From Rhodoplanes sp. Z2-YC6860 (lineage in GTDB: Bacteria > Pseudomonadota > Alphaproteobacteria > Rhizobiales > Xanthobacteraceae): a DNA stretch of 64,000 bases. The DNA lies in assembly GCF_001579845.1 (NCBI RefSeq), contig NZ_CP007440.1, positions 5,788,029 to 5,852,028 on the forward strand. The letters run 5' to 3'. Below the pieces are notes generated by a model that worked only from the letters and a program-made list of their open reading frames with translations, was not told the origin of the DNA and did not search any database. Position numbers and translations under genes: made by a program. Shown here piece by piece: positions 1 through 8,908 of the stretch (positions are counted from its first letter, which is position 1; each line of letters opens with the position of its first letter).

Positions 1-843
1 CTGGATCGACGCTGCGATGTCCATGTGGAACGGTGTGAGCAGCTTCTCGGCGCTGCGCACCGGCTGGCCAAACAGATTGGCAAAGCGATCGTTGGTCATG
101 GTCAGACCGGTGCAATAGTCGAAATAGGACATGTCGAGCCGGAACGAGCCGTCCGGTTTCAGATCGATGAGATTGTCGAGAATGCGGTCGACGAACTTGG
201 GCTCGCCATAGGGCGCGAGCCCCATGACCTTGTACTCGCCCGAATTGACCTTGAAGCCCGTGTAGTAGGTGAAGGCGGAATACAGCAGACCCAGAGAGTG
301 CGGAAAGTGGATCTCCTGGAGCATGTCCAGCTTGTTGCCTTTGCCCAAGGCGGCTGAAGTTGTCGCCCACTCTCCCACTCCATCCATGGTCAAGACCGCG
401 GCTTCATCGTAGGGCGAGGGAAAAAATGCCGATGCCGCGTGACTCATATGATGCTCGCAGAACAGAAGCTTGCTCTGCCAGTCGAAGTCTTCGCCGAAAG
501 CTTTAAGCTCATTCTTGAGCAGCGACTTCTGGAACAGCTTCTCGCGGAGCCACACCGGGATCGCCATCCGGAACGACTTAAAGCCGCGCGGCGCCATTTC
601 GAGATAAGTTTCGATCAGCCGCTCGAACTTCAGGAACGGCTTGTCGTAGAACACCACGCAATCGAGTTCATTGAGCGAGACGCCGCCCTCGCTCAGGCAA
701 TACTCGATCGCATTCTTGGGAAACGCAGGGTCATGCTTCTTGCGTGTGAAGCGCTCTTCCTGCGCGGCCGCAATGATGCGCTCGTCATCGACCAGCGCCG
801 CCGCACTGTCGTGATAGAACGCCGAGATGCCGAGCGCGCGCAT
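1..843 (-). CDS. NodU/CmcH-type carbamoyltransferase, N-terminal part (runs off the window start)
   Basis: About 281 codons are visible from an ATG at 843; the C-terminal half lies outside the window. The start reads MRALGISAFYHDSAAALV, the usual N-terminus of the family. It continues with the metal/nucleotide-site pattern HHMSHAASAFFPSPYDEA and the glycine-rich block MDGVGEWATTS. Members transfer a carbamoyl group from carbamoyl phosphate to a hydroxyl on a sugar, antibiotic or toxin. Here the neighbours (DUF5989, SxtJ, methyltransferase, CapD-like dehydratase, O-antigen ligase) suggest that the acceptor is a surface glycan. That target is inferred; the family call is firm. Confidence 0.93.
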   Translation of the reverse strand, partial: MRALGISAFYHDSAAALVDDERIIAAAQEERFTRKKHDPAFPKNAIEYCLSEGGVSLNELDCVVFYDKPFLKFERLIETYLEMAPRGFKSFRMAIPVWLREKLFQKSLLKNELKAFGEDFDWQSKLLFCEHHMSHAASAFFPSPYDEAAVLTMDGVGEWATTSAALGKGNKLDMLQEIHFPHSLGLLYSAFTYYTGFKVNSGEYKVMGLAPYGEPKFVDRILDNLIDLKPDGSFRLDMSYFDYCTGLTMTNDRFANLFGQPVRSAEKLLTPFHMDIAASIQ

Positions 844-862
844 CGCTTCCTGGAGCCGCTTC

Positions 863-1012
863 CTAGAACAAAGTGTAGATGAACGGTGCTATCGCCGAGC
901 CCTTGGTCAGGATGACCAGGCCGCCGAACACCACCATCATCACCAGAATGGGCAGCAGCCAGAACTTCTTGCGGACCCGCATGAAGCGCCAGAGCTCGGC
1001 CAGAAAATCCAT
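863..1012 (-). CDS. DUF5989 small membrane protein (49 aa)
   Basis: This short frame starts with ATG at 1012 and ends with TAG at 863. It encodes 49 residues: a basic N-terminal segment (MRVRKKFW), then one hydrophobic helix (LLPILVMMVVFGGLVIL), then a short tail ending IAPFIYTLF. That matches the DUF5989 family, single-span proteins typically placed between an SxtJ-like protein and a carbamoyltransferase. Only 10 bp separate it from the upstream gene and 19 bp from the downstream one, so all three are probably co-transcribed. Its function is unknown; membrane tethering of the carbamoyltransferase is a reasonable guess. Confidence 0.85.
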   Translation of the reverse strand: MDFLAELWRFMRVRKKFWLLPILVMMVVFGGLVILTKGSAIAPFIYTLF

Positions 1013-1022
1013 TCCGCGTCCC

Positions 1023-1454
1023 TCAAAACTGATCGCGCATGCTCTCAGGCGATGGACCGGGCGGATCGCGGACGATCCAGTAGCTGTCCCGCTCCGGCTC
1101 GCGCTTGAGCGCTAAGAATTCCTTGCCGGTTATGCGCATAATCAAGCCGGTTGGCCAGACCGTCAGGTAGAATAACAGGCCCATCACGATCGGATTGACG
1201 ATGTGATGCAGCAACAGTCCGAACTTGAACCAGACGATGTTGAGCGGCCGCAGGACTCGCGCGTGGAACAGCGCCGCGGCGAGAAACAGCACCGCCAGGC
1301 AGCAGAGCCACGGCCAGACCCGGCCCGCATGCCACCAGTTGATCAGCGAGACAATGCCGAGCGCCACGGCCATGACCAGGCCGAACGAACGCTCGGACCC
1401 CATGGCCGTGTCGTCACGGCGCGAGAAGGTCTCATGGGTGTTCGGTTGCGTCAT
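1023..1454 (-). CDS. SxtJ family membrane protein
   Basis: The product is 143 aa with three or four hydrophobic segments in the middle (GLVMAVALGIVSLI, WPWLCCLAVLFLAAALF, IVNPIVMGLLFYLTVW) and a hydrophilic C-terminus. The motif WFKFGLLLHHIVNP followed by GKEFLALKREPERDSYW is typical of the SxtJ family, named from the saxitoxin cluster, where it also sits beside a carbamoyltransferase. The ATG at 1454 overlaps the stop of the upstream methyltransferase (ATGA), which suggests translational coupling. The role is unknown; it is likely an inner-membrane partner of the carbamoyltransferase. Confidence 0.85.
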   Translation of the reverse strand: MTQPNTHETFSRRDDTAMGSERSFGLVMAVALGIVSLINWWHAGRVWPWLCCLAVLFLAAALFHARVLRPLNIVWFKFGLLLHHIVNPIVMGLLFYLTVWPTGLIMRITGKEFLALKREPERDSYWIVRDPPGPSPESMRDQF

Positions 1455-2200
1455 GACGGCCTGCCGGCATGTTTGACCGCCACGACCATCTGGGCCGAGA
1501 ACGCGCGGAAGCCCGCGGGCCGAGAAAAAGCATTGGTGCCGAGCTTGGCCAGAAGATTGACCGACAGTCGCACCACGCGCCCGAGCATCGTCGGCAGCGC
1601 GTAAAGCTCGGCGACCGCAATGGGATGGCTCACGCGCAAATCGACCCGTGTGCCGAGCGCGGCTTCACAGAATTTCTTGAAGTCCCCAGCAAACCACTCC
1701 TGGACATGCATCGGATCGAGCGGCGCCTCGGTGTAGCGGGCCGGCGTGGTGACGACGAGCACGCCGGATGGCTTCAGCACGCGCCACATCTCGCGCAGCA
1801 TGAGATCCGGCATCGCCACGTGTTCGATCACGTCTGAACACACCACCGCGTCAAAGCTATCCGCCGGATAAGGATACTTGTAGCCATCGATCAGGCGGAA
1901 CTCGCCTTTGAGGCTCCGCTTCGCGAATTCGCTCTTGGCGAGATCGATGGAGAGCGGCGTGGTGTCGATGCCTTCGACCTGCGCGCCGAACTCCGTCGCA
2001 ATCAGGCCTGTCAGCGCCGCGTCGCCGCAGCCGACATCGAGTACCCGCGACGACTTGCCGATGCCGTTCGCGCGAAGCGCCGCAACGATCCCGTCGTAAC
2101 GCGCGCGGGTCGCGGCGTTGATGCGATGGAGCGGGCCGAAATACTCCACCCAATGGTAGCCGCCTTTGGTCGCGTATTTGTCGAACGCGATTTCGGTCAT
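1451..2200 (-). CDS. class I SAM-dependent methyltransferase
   Basis: This 249-residue protein has the Rossmann methyltransferase signature: motif I VLDVGCGDAALTG near residue 52, an acidic EGIDTTP strand 2, and motif IV FDAVVCSDVIEHV followed by LKPSGVLVVTTPARY (methyltransferase type 11/UbiG-like fold). ATG 2200 is preferred because a longer reading frame would run into the upstream dehydratase gene. It lies in the carbamoyltransferase cassette, overlapping SxtJ by 4 bp, so it probably O- or N-methylates the same glycan. The substrate is not known. Confidence 0.88.
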   Translation of the reverse strand: MTEIAFDKYATKGGYHWVEYFGPLHRINAATRARYDGIVAALRANGIGKSSRVLDVGCGDAALTGLIATEFGAQVEGIDTTPLSIDLAKSEFAKRSLKGEFRLIDGYKYPYPADSFDAVVCSDVIEHVAMPDLMLREMWRVLKPSGVLVVTTPARYTEAPLDPMHVQEWFAGDFKKFCEAALGTRVDLRVSHPIAVAELYALPTMLGRVVRLSVNLLAKLGTNAFSRPAGFRAFSAQMVVAVKHAGRPS

Positions 2201-2219
2201 GCTGCGTCCACCGGAGCGA

Positions 2220-4124
2220 TCAAGCGGCAACGCCGGTGAAATCCGGCACCGCGTCGCGCAGCACCGCGTAAAGCGCAGCGCGTTCCTCGCGCTTGAGCGC
2301 CTGCTCAAGCTTCGCAAGCCATGCCCGCATCTCGTCGAGCGGCGGGCTCACGGGCCGCGCCGCAACCACGCCGCTCACACCGACATCCGAATTGGCCTCT
2401 TCGCGCGCGAACAGGATTTCGTTGAGGCGCTCACCGGGCCGCATTCCGGTGAACTTGATTTCGATGTCGCGTCCGGGCTCCAGACCGGACAACCGGATGA
2501 TCCGCTCCGCGAGATCGAGGATCTTCACCGGCTGGCCCATGTTGAGCACATAGACCGACACGTCCGTGCGCTCGGGCCCAAGCCCGTGGCTCGACGCCGA
2601 GATCACGAGATCGCAAGCCTCGCGGATCGTCATGAAGTAGCGGACCATGTCCGGATGCGTCACCGTCACCGGCCCGCCGGCTTCGATCTGCGCCTTGAAC
2701 TTGGGCACCACGGAACCATTGGAGGCGAGCACATTGCCGAACCGCACCGAGAGAAAGCGCGGCGCGCGCGCCGCTGCACCGCGCCGTGCGAAGTCGGCAT
2801 CGAGCGACTGGCAATACATCTCGGCGAAGCGCTTGGTCGCACCCAGCACCGACACCGGCTCGATCGCCTTGTCGGTCGAGATCATGACCATGGCCGACAC
2901 GCCCGCTTCGACTGCGGCATCTGCCACATTGATCGAGCCGAACACGTTGGTCTTGACGCCCTCGCCCCAATCCCGCTCCAGCAACGGCACGTGTTTCAGC
3001 GCCGCGGCATGGAACACGATGTCCGGCTTGAAATCCTTCATCAGCCGGATCATGCGCTCACGATCGCGCACGTCGGCGAGGCGGCCCTCGATCTTGGTCT
3101 GCGACGGCTTGGTCGCGAGCGTTTCAAGCGCGGCGTAAAGCGCGGGCTCGGAATTCTCCACGAGCAGCAACCGCGCCGCGCCGAAGGTCGCGACGCGATC
3201 GCAGATCTCTGCGCCGATCGAACCGCCGCCGCCGGTGACGACCACAGACTTGCCGGAGAGAAACTTTTCGAGCCGCGTGTAATCGATCTTCACGCTCGGC
3301 CGCAGCAAGAGGTCTTCGACCGCGACCGGCGCGAGTTGCAGGGTCTGCCCGGTTTCGTCGAGCGACGGCATCCGGTTGATGGTGAGGCCGAGCCGCCGCG
3401 CCTGCATCAGGATCGACTCCGCGCCGCTGCCCGGATCGAACGCCGACGGTGTCAGGATCAGACGGCCGACCGGTGTCTGACGTTGACGAAGGAGCGCCAC
3501 CACGCGTTCGAGGTCGTCGAAGCCGCCGAGCACCGGTACGCCGCGCACCGTGACGCGGCGATCCGAGCGCGCCGGCGACAACAGGCCGACCGGCCAGATC
3601 TTCGACATCGCGCCGCTTTCGATGGCGCGCAACGGCACCTCGACGTCGGCGGCGCGGCCGAGGATCAGCGTCGGAACCGCATCGCGCGCCCGCTTGAGCG
3701 TGCGCACCTCACGGAAATACCGGTAAGCCACCCGCGTCGCGCTCAGGAACGCGGTCTGGATCACGAAATAAAGCAGGATCGTGATCTTGCCGAAGAAGAA
3801 CGTGCCGTAGAAGTTCGGTGCGAGCAGCACGTAGTCGAGGCAGAGCAGCGCGATCGACAGAACCGCCGACGCGCGGATGATGCGCGCCAGATCGGTCAGC
3901 GAGGTGAATCGCCACTTCGACTCGTGGAGCCCGACGAAAAAATAGACGCCAGCGGCCAGCACCAGGAACCCGGCCAGAAGCGTCGGCAGCCATTGAAGCC
4001 GGGCCGCAAGCTGCTGGTCCTCAAAACGCAGGACCAGCGTTCCGGCAAGCGCGGCTGCCGTGACCAGAAGATCATGGAGCACGATCAGCCATTGCCGGGG
4101 GGTGAGCCGCCGCAGTCTGTTCAT
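2220..4124 (-). CDS. membrane-bound nucleotide-sugar dehydratase/epimerase, CapD/WbpM/FlaA1 type
   Basis: This 634-aa protein has four N-terminal membrane helices (about residues 12-130), a linker, and a C-terminal SDR domain from about residue 290. The NAD(P)-binding site is GGGGSIGAEICDRV. The catalytic region STDKAIEPVSVLGATKR has the S-M-K-type arrangement of UDP-GlcNAc 4,6-dehydratases rather than a classical YxxxK. The family produces UDP-4-keto-6-deoxy sugars such as precursors of QuiNAc and FucNAc for O-antigen. The WecA-like transferase and short epimerase at 7886-9822 could take up the product, as in WbpM/WbpV/WbpL-like systems. The exact product is inferred. Confidence 0.92.
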   Translation of the reverse strand: MNRLRRLTPRQWLIVLHDLLVTAAALAGTLVLRFEDQQLAARLQWLPTLLAGFLVLAAGVYFFVGLHESKWRFTSLTDLARIIRASAVLSIALLCLDYVLLAPNFYGTFFFGKITILLYFVIQTAFLSATRVAYRYFREVRTLKRARDAVPTLILGRAADVEVPLRAIESGAMSKIWPVGLLSPARSDRRVTVRGVPVLGGFDDLERVVALLRQRQTPVGRLILTPSAFDPGSGAESILMQARRLGLTINRMPSLDETGQTLQLAPVAVEDLLLRPSVKIDYTRLEKFLSGKSVVVTGGGGSIGAEICDRVATFGAARLLLVENSEPALYAALETLATKPSQTKIEGRLADVRDRERMIRLMKDFKPDIVFHAAALKHVPLLERDWGEGVKTNVFGSINVADAAVEAGVSAMVMISTDKAIEPVSVLGATKRFAEMYCQSLDADFARRGAAARAPRFLSVRFGNVLASNGSVVPKFKAQIEAGGPVTVTHPDMVRYFMTIREACDLVISASSHGLGPERTDVSVYVLNMGQPVKILDLAERIIRLSGLEPGRDIEIKFTGMRPGERLNEILFAREEANSDVGVSGVVAARPVSPPLDEMRAWLAKLEQALKREERAALYAVLRDAVPDFTGVAA

Positions 4125-4245
4125 GTGTTCCGGATCGTTAAGGTCATAGCCCCGGCTGCCAGGGATTGGGTGCCCGGGATTTCATACCGGCCTTTGACAC
4201 GCCGCGCCACCCCCGGCTGCGGCGAGAACCGTCTAGCGCGTTGGG

Positions 4246-5562
4246 TTATGGGGCTTTTTCGGCCCGGCTGTGTGAAAGCTGTCGCAAGACTGCGCCAGCG
4301 GCGACGCCGACCCCCAAGACGTAGCCCCACCCTTGAGTGAAATCGAACAGGTGCGAGTTGAACAGCGAGCTCAAGACGTTCTCCGCCACCACCATCAGCC
4401 CCGCCCAGGCGACCAGGCCTCCGCCACGGAACAGCATGAGATGAGCAAGCCACATGGCCAGCACCACGGCAGTTCCAATCAGCCCCAGCTGAATGGCCAC
4501 ACCGAAGATCTGATTATGCGGATTGGTCGATGCGGCACTCGCCATGCCGGTTTGTCCAACGGCTGCGCGGCGAAACTGATCCGGAATCGAGCCAGTGCCG
4601 TGGCCCAGGATCGGCGCGGCGACGACGAAGTCGATGGATTTCCGCCAGAACTCCAGCCGCTCTCCTGCGCGCGTGGGTATGGTGGCATTCGGGTTGAACC
4701 CGCGGACTTCGTCAAACAGACTTGTGACGCTGGTGCGAACATTGGACGACAGCAGGCATGCAGCTATTCCGAGCACGGCCGTGGCGATCAATGCGCCCAG
4801 CAGTCGCCGCCGATCGACATGGCGCCACAGAAAAAGCAGCAGCAGCAACGGAATGACGACGAGGCCGGTACGGCTTGTCGAGATCACGAACAGGTTGGCG
4901 AGAAACAACAACGCCGCGAGCGAAAGCACAAGCGCAAGCGAGCGCCGCTGCTGCCGGTAGGCCTGCAACGCGATGCCGGCAAGAAGGAAGATGCAAGCCG
5001 CGAACTCTCCGGTTTGCGCGATGTAATCTCTCACTGGAACACCAAAGCCATCGCGCCGCGTCCAGTGCATCGGCAAGCTCGGCACGAGCACGATCGCCCA
5101 GGACAGGATGAGCAGAACGCCGCAGGATGCCAGAAACCCGATCATCACCCATGAGGCGCGGCTTGATCGCTGAAACTGGAACATCAACAGCGGAATCGCC
5201 AGGAACTTGAACACCGATGAAAGCCCGCCCCAACGCTCCGCCATTGGCACGCCGGTGGCCCACAACATTCCAATGAGCGCCAGCAGCCAGAGCAGAACCG
5301 GAAGTCCGCCGGCCGGCATGGCCAGGACGCGCCGCAGTCCCGGTCCATCGAGAATTGGAATCAGTGCAAACAGCCAGAGCCCGATGAAAATCCAGGTCGC
5401 GGTTGTCGACCACGGCAATGCGATCGCGATCCCGCAAGCGAACCCGTCCGCCGCGCGTTGCCAGCGCTCGATCTCGAAACACCTGGCTTGAAAGAATTTC
5501 GGGCCGACAACGCTCGCGCCATATGTCGCGATCCACGATTCCCGGACGGGCTGCTCAACCAT
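4246..5562 (-). CDS. O-antigen ligase/polymerase family protein (Wzy/WaaL type)
   Basis: About 438 residues with 10-12 hydrophobic segments and a large periplasmic loop that includes RAGERLEFWRKSIDFV and PILGHGTGSIPDQFR, followed by HNQIFGVAIQLGL. This is the Wzy_C layout with the family's loop Arg and His residues. Such proteins either polymerise O-units or ligate them to lipid A-core, and sequence alone does not separate the two. The ATG at 5562 is chosen; the frame stays open to a TTG at 5631, which has no better ribosome site. It diverges from kdsD. Confidence 0.85.
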   Translation of the reverse strand: MVEQPVRESWIATYGASVVGPKFFQARCFEIERWQRAADGFACGIAIALPWSTTATWIFIGLWLFALIPILDGPGLRRVLAMPAGGLPVLLWLLALIGMLWATGVPMAERWGGLSSVFKFLAIPLLMFQFQRSSRASWVMIGFLASCGVLLILSWAIVLVPSLPMHWTRRDGFGVPVRDYIAQTGEFAACIFLLAGIALQAYRQQRRSLALVLSLAALLFLANLFVISTSRTGLVVIPLLLLLFLWRHVDRRRLLGALIATAVLGIAACLLSSNVRTSVTSLFDEVRGFNPNATIPTRAGERLEFWRKSIDFVVAAPILGHGTGSIPDQFRRAAVGQTGMASAASTNPHNQIFGVAIQLGLIGTAVVLAMWLAHLMLFRGGGLVAWAGLMVVAENVLSSLFNSHLFDFTQGWGYVLGVGVAAGAVLRQLSHSRAEKAP

Positions 5563-5727
5563 GAAACCGGATCGCCAAAGGCCGCAATGTCTGCTGCCCC
5601 GGTGGTACAACGGCGAGAAGCCAGGCGACAAGCCAACTTGTTGATTGGTTGAAGGTTTAAGTTTCCCTCTCGCAAGAACTCTGTGCTATCGCTTGCCTTG
5701 AACCGGTACCTGAGCCCGGCCCACAGC

Positions 5728-6735
5728 ATGTCAAAAACCAACGTCCAAGACCGCAAAAAGCCGGGCAAGCCCCACGCTTTCATCGATTCCGCGCTGCGCA
5801 CGCTGGACGCCGGCGCGAGCGGCGTCACTGCGATCGGCACCGCCATGCGGGGCGAGCTGGGCAACACCTTTATTGCCGCGGTCGACCGCATTCGCGCCGC
5901 TAAGGGCCGGGTGATCGTCACCGGCATGGGCAAGTCCGGTCATGTCGCCCGCAAGATTGCGGCGACGCTGGCCTCGACTGGAACTCCGGCCTTCTTCGTG
6001 CATCCGGGCGAAGCAAGCCACGGCGATCTCGGCATGATCACGCCGGATGACGTCATCATGGCGTTGTCCTGGTCGGGCGAGACCGCCGAACTGAAGGACC
6101 TGATCGACTATTCGCGGCGCTTCCGCATCGGCCTGATTGCGATCACCTCGCAGGCTTCGAGCACGCTCGGCAAGGAGGCCGACGTGGCGCTGGTGCTGCC
6201 GGAGGCGCGCGAGGCGTGCCCGCACAATCTCGCACCCACCACGTCGTCGCTGATGCAGCTTGCGATCGGTGACGCGCTTGCCATTGCGCTCCTGGAAAGC
6301 CGCGGCTTCACCGCCATCGACTTCGGCCTCTTGCATCCCGGCGGCCGGCTCGGCGCGCTTTTGAAGTTCGCCCGTGACGTGATGCGGAGCGGCGACGCGG
6401 TGCCGCTGGTCGAACTCGGCACCAAGATGTCCGAAGGACTGTTCGTGATGACGAGCAAGGGCCTCGGCTGCATCGGCATCACCGGCCGCGGCGGCAAGCT
6501 TGCCGGCATCATCACTGACGGCGATCTGCGCCGGCACATGCGCGCCGATCTGCTCGACGCCACCGTCGATGAGATCATGACTCGCAATCCGAAGACCGTG
6601 CGGCCCGATCAGCTTGTCAGCGAGACGATCGAGTTGCTCAATGCGATGAAGATCACCGCGCTTTTCGTCATTGAGGGCGGCAAGCCGGTCGGCATCGTGC
6701 ATATCCACGATCTGCTGCGCGCCGGCGCGGCCTAG
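5728..6735 (+). CDS. kdsD: D-arabinose 5-phosphate isomerase (KpsF/GutQ family)
   Basis: The protein has 335 residues. An SIS domain occupies about residues 30-190, with GMGKSGHVARKIAATLASTG and the catalytic-site motif HPGEASHGDLGMI. A CBS pair follows at about residues 205-335 (TDGDLRRHM, IHDLLRAG). The enzyme converts ribulose 5-phosphate to arabinose 5-phosphate, the first step of Kdo synthesis for the LPS inner core. The ATG at 5728 is preferred over an in-frame GTG at 5683, which would add a non-conserved leader. It heads a rightward run of glycan genes to 9822. Confidence 0.94.
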   Translation: MSKTNVQDRKKPGKPHAFIDSALRTLDAGASGVTAIGTAMRGELGNTFIAAVDRIRAAKGRVIVTGMGKSGHVARKIAATLASTGTPAFFVHPGEASHGDLGMITPDDVIMALSWSGETAELKDLIDYSRRFRIGLIAITSQASSTLGKEADVALVLPEAREACPHNLAPTTSSLMQLAIGDALAIALLESRGFTAIDFGLLHPGGRLGALLKFARDVMRSGDAVPLVELGTKMSEGLFVMTSKGLGCIGITGRGGKLAGIITDGDLRRHMRADLLDATVDEIMTRNPKTVRPDQLVSETIELLNAMKITALFVIEGGKPVGIVHIHDLLRAGAA

Positions 6736-6765
6736 CACTTGGCCGGGACCAGAGCGGAGGCAGCA

Positions 6766-7878
6766 TTGCGCCTGCTCTATGTCGTCACCGAGGACTGGTA
6801 CTTCCTCTCACACCGCCTGCCGATGGCCCGCGCGGCGCGCGATGCCGGCTTCGATGTGCACGTGGCGACGCGCGTGGTCGATGGCGCGCAGGCCATCGAA
6901 GCCGAAGGCTTCACGCTGCATCCGGTGTCGTTCGCGCGCGGCCGGCTCGATCCGTTCGCGACGCTCCGCACCATCCGCGAACTGCGCACCGTCTATCGCA
7001 GCGTTGCGCCGGACGTCGCCCATCACGTCTCGCTGCAGTCGGCGGTGCTGGGCTCGCTTGCGGCGCTTGGCCGGCGCGTCGCCTGCGTCAATGCGCTGAC
7101 GGGGCTCGGCTACACTTACACGTCGGGTGGCGCCAAGGCGCTGCTGCTACGCCCGGTGCTGAGTGCCCTGCTCCGCTTCCTGCTCAATCGTCCGCGCCAG
7201 ATCGTGCTGGTGCAGAATCCCGACGACTTCGAGGGCATACGCTCGCTTGGCATCGCAGCCGAGCGCATCGTCACCATTCCAGGCTCCGGCGTCGACACCG
7301 ACGCACTCAAGCCTGCGCCAGAGCCGGCGGGCCCGGTCACGATGACCTTCGTCGGCCGCCTGCTCGCCGACAAAGGCATCCACACGCTCATTCGCGCGCA
7401 ACGCCGCGTGCGCGCGAACGGCATCAACGTCGAGCTCTTGATTGCCGGCACGCCCGACCCCGCCAATCCGGCCTCGGTGACCGAGCAGGAGGCCGCCGCG
7501 TTCGGCGGCGAACCGGGCAACACCTGGCTCGGCCATGTGAAAGACATCGCGGGTCTCTGGGCGCGTTCGCACATCGCGGTGTTGCCGTCGCGGCGCGAGG
7601 GCCTGCCGAAGAGCCTTCTCGAAGCCGCGGCCTGCGGCCGCCCGATGATCGCAACCGACGTGCCCGGCTGCCGGGAGATCGTGCGGCCCGGCGAGACCGG
7701 CATTCTGGTCCCCTATGACGATGACGCAGCGCTGGCCGAAGCCGTCGCCAAGCTCGCCGCTTCCCCAGCGCTTCGCACGCAATTCGGAGCAACGGCGCGG
7801 AAATTCGCGGTCGAACGTTTCTCGGCGGAAGCAATCGGCCGGCAGACAGTTGATCTCTATCGCCGGATCGTGGGATGA
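6766..7878 (+). CDS. glycosyltransferase family 4 (GT-B) for surface polysaccharide
   Basis: About 370 residues with the two Rossmann-like halves of a GT-B enzyme. The N-terminal half starts RLLYVVTEDWYFLSHRLP. The C-terminal half has MTFVGRLLADKGIHTLI, then the E-x7-E nucleotide-sugar region REGLPKSLLEAAACGRPMIATD. The start is set at TTG 6766 because GGAGG lies at 6756-6760, five bases upstream, and the conserved protein begins there. The frame is open to another TTG at 6739. It sits between kdsD and a WecA-like gene (7 bp gap), so it probably adds a sugar to an O-unit. Donor and acceptor are unknown. Confidence 0.88.
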   Translation: MRLLYVVTEDWYFLSHRLPMARAARDAGFDVHVATRVVDGAQAIEAEGFTLHPVSFARGRLDPFATLRTIRELRTVYRSVAPDVAHHVSLQSAVLGSLAALGRRVACVNALTGLGYTYTSGGAKALLLRPVLSALLRFLLNRPRQIVLVQNPDDFEGIRSLGIAAERIVTIPGSGVDTDALKPAPEPAGPVTMTFVGRLLADKGIHTLIRAQRRVRANGINVELLIAGTPDPANPASVTEQEAAAFGGEPGNTWLGHVKDIAGLWARSHIAVLPSRREGLPKSLLEAAACGRPMIATDVPGCREIVRPGETGILVPYDDDAALAEAVAKLAASPALRTQFGATARKFAVERFSAEAIGRQTVDLYRRIVG

Positions 7879-7885
7879 CGCGGCC

Positions 7886-8908
7886 ATGAACGGGTTGGGA
7901 TTTGGTCTCGTCGTGGCCTTGGCGGCTTCGATCAGCGCCGGTGTCATCCTGGCGCTGCTGCCGCTGCTGCATCGCTACGCCTTGGCGCATCCGAACGCGC
8001 GCTCCTCGCATCGCCGGGCCACCCCGCAAGGCGCAGGTCTTGCGGTGATCGTTGCAACGCTGCTGGTGGCCGCGATCGCGGTGGCCGCGGGGCTGCGCGA
8101 CGCGCCGTTCGAGCCGTCGTCGGTCTGGCTCGTGTTCGCCGCGACCACCTTCATCGCCATCGTCGGCGCGGTCGACGACATTCTCACCGTCGAAGTCGGC
8201 CCGCGATTGCTGATGCAGGCATTCGCGGTGGCGCTGATGATCGCGGCTCTACCGTCCGAACTTCGCGTGCTGCCGATGCTGCCCTGGTGGGTCGAGCGCG
8301 CGCTGCTGCTGTTGGCGTCGCTGTGGTTCGTCAATCTGACGAACTTCATGGACGGCATCGACTGGATGACCATCGCCGAATTCGTGCCGATGGCGCTCGG
8401 CCTTGCGCTGATCGGGCTCCTCGGCGCGCTGCCGCTTCATGGTGTCGTGGTGGCGCTCGCGCTGTGCGGCGGGCTGATCGGTTTTGCGCCGTTCAACAAG
8501 CCGGTGGCGCGGATTTTTCTCGGCGATGTCGGCAGCCTGCCGATTGGCCTGATCTCCGCCTGGCTTCTGCTGCTCGCCGCCGGCCACGGCCATCTCGCGG
8601 CAGCCCTGGTGATGCCGCTCTATTATCTGGCTGACGCGACGCTGACGCTGTTCCGGCGCGCCATGCGCGGTGAAAAGGTCTGGCAGGCGCATCGCACGCA
8701 TTTCTACCAGCGCGCCACCGACCATGGCTGGAGCGTGCCGGATATCGTGGCCCATGTGTTCGGCATCAACGCGCTGCTGGTGGTGCTCGCAACCATCAGT
8801 GTGCTGTGGCCGGGCAAACTCGGCGCGTCGATTGCGATCGTCGGCGGCGCAGCCGCGGTCGCCTGGCTGCTGTATCGCTTCTCCAGCCCGAGATCGAAAC
8901 AGCCATGA
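7886..8908 (+). CDS. WecA/WbpL-like undecaprenyl-phosphate glycosyl-1-phosphate transferase
   Basis: The product is 340 residues and strongly hydrophobic, with about ten membrane helices. It carries the MraY/WecA family sites: DDILTVEVGPRLLMQ on the first acidic cytoplasmic loop, FVNLTNFMDGIDWM, and FLGDVGSLPIG. The HRTHFYQRATDHGW motif near the C-terminus matches the family's His motif. These enzymes transfer a sugar 1-phosphate to undecaprenyl phosphate and start O-antigen assembly at the inner membrane. The stop overlaps the next epimerase start (ATGA), so the two form a coupled pair, as with WbpL and its epimerase. Confidence 0.93.
   Translation: MNGLGFGLVVALAASISAGVILALLPLLHRYALAHPNARSSHRRATPQGAGLAVIVATLLVAAIAVAAGLRDAPFEPSSVWLVFAATTFIAIVGAVDDILTVEVGPRLLMQAFAVALMIAALPSELRVLPMLPWWVERALLLLASLWFVNLTNFMDGIDWMTIAEFVPMALGLALIGLLGALPLHGVVVALALCGGLIGFAPFNKPVARIFLGDVGSLPIGLISAWLLLLAAGHGHLAAALVMPLYYLADATLTLFRRAMRGEKVWQAHRTHFYQRATDHGWSVPDIVAHVFGINALLVVLATISVLWPGKLGASIAIVGGAAAVAWLLYRFSSPRSKQP

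Noticed and set aside
2166..4340. A 724-codon open frame on the plus strand across the CapD-type gene
   Set aside because: It is an antisense frame opened by high GC third positions; its translation is Arg/His/Glu-rich with no domain, while the minus strand encodes a clear dehydratase.
5563..5631. An N-terminal extension of the O-antigen ligase gene from TTG 5631
   Set aside because: The extra 23 residues are hydrophilic and untypical, and no ribosome site favours the TTG.
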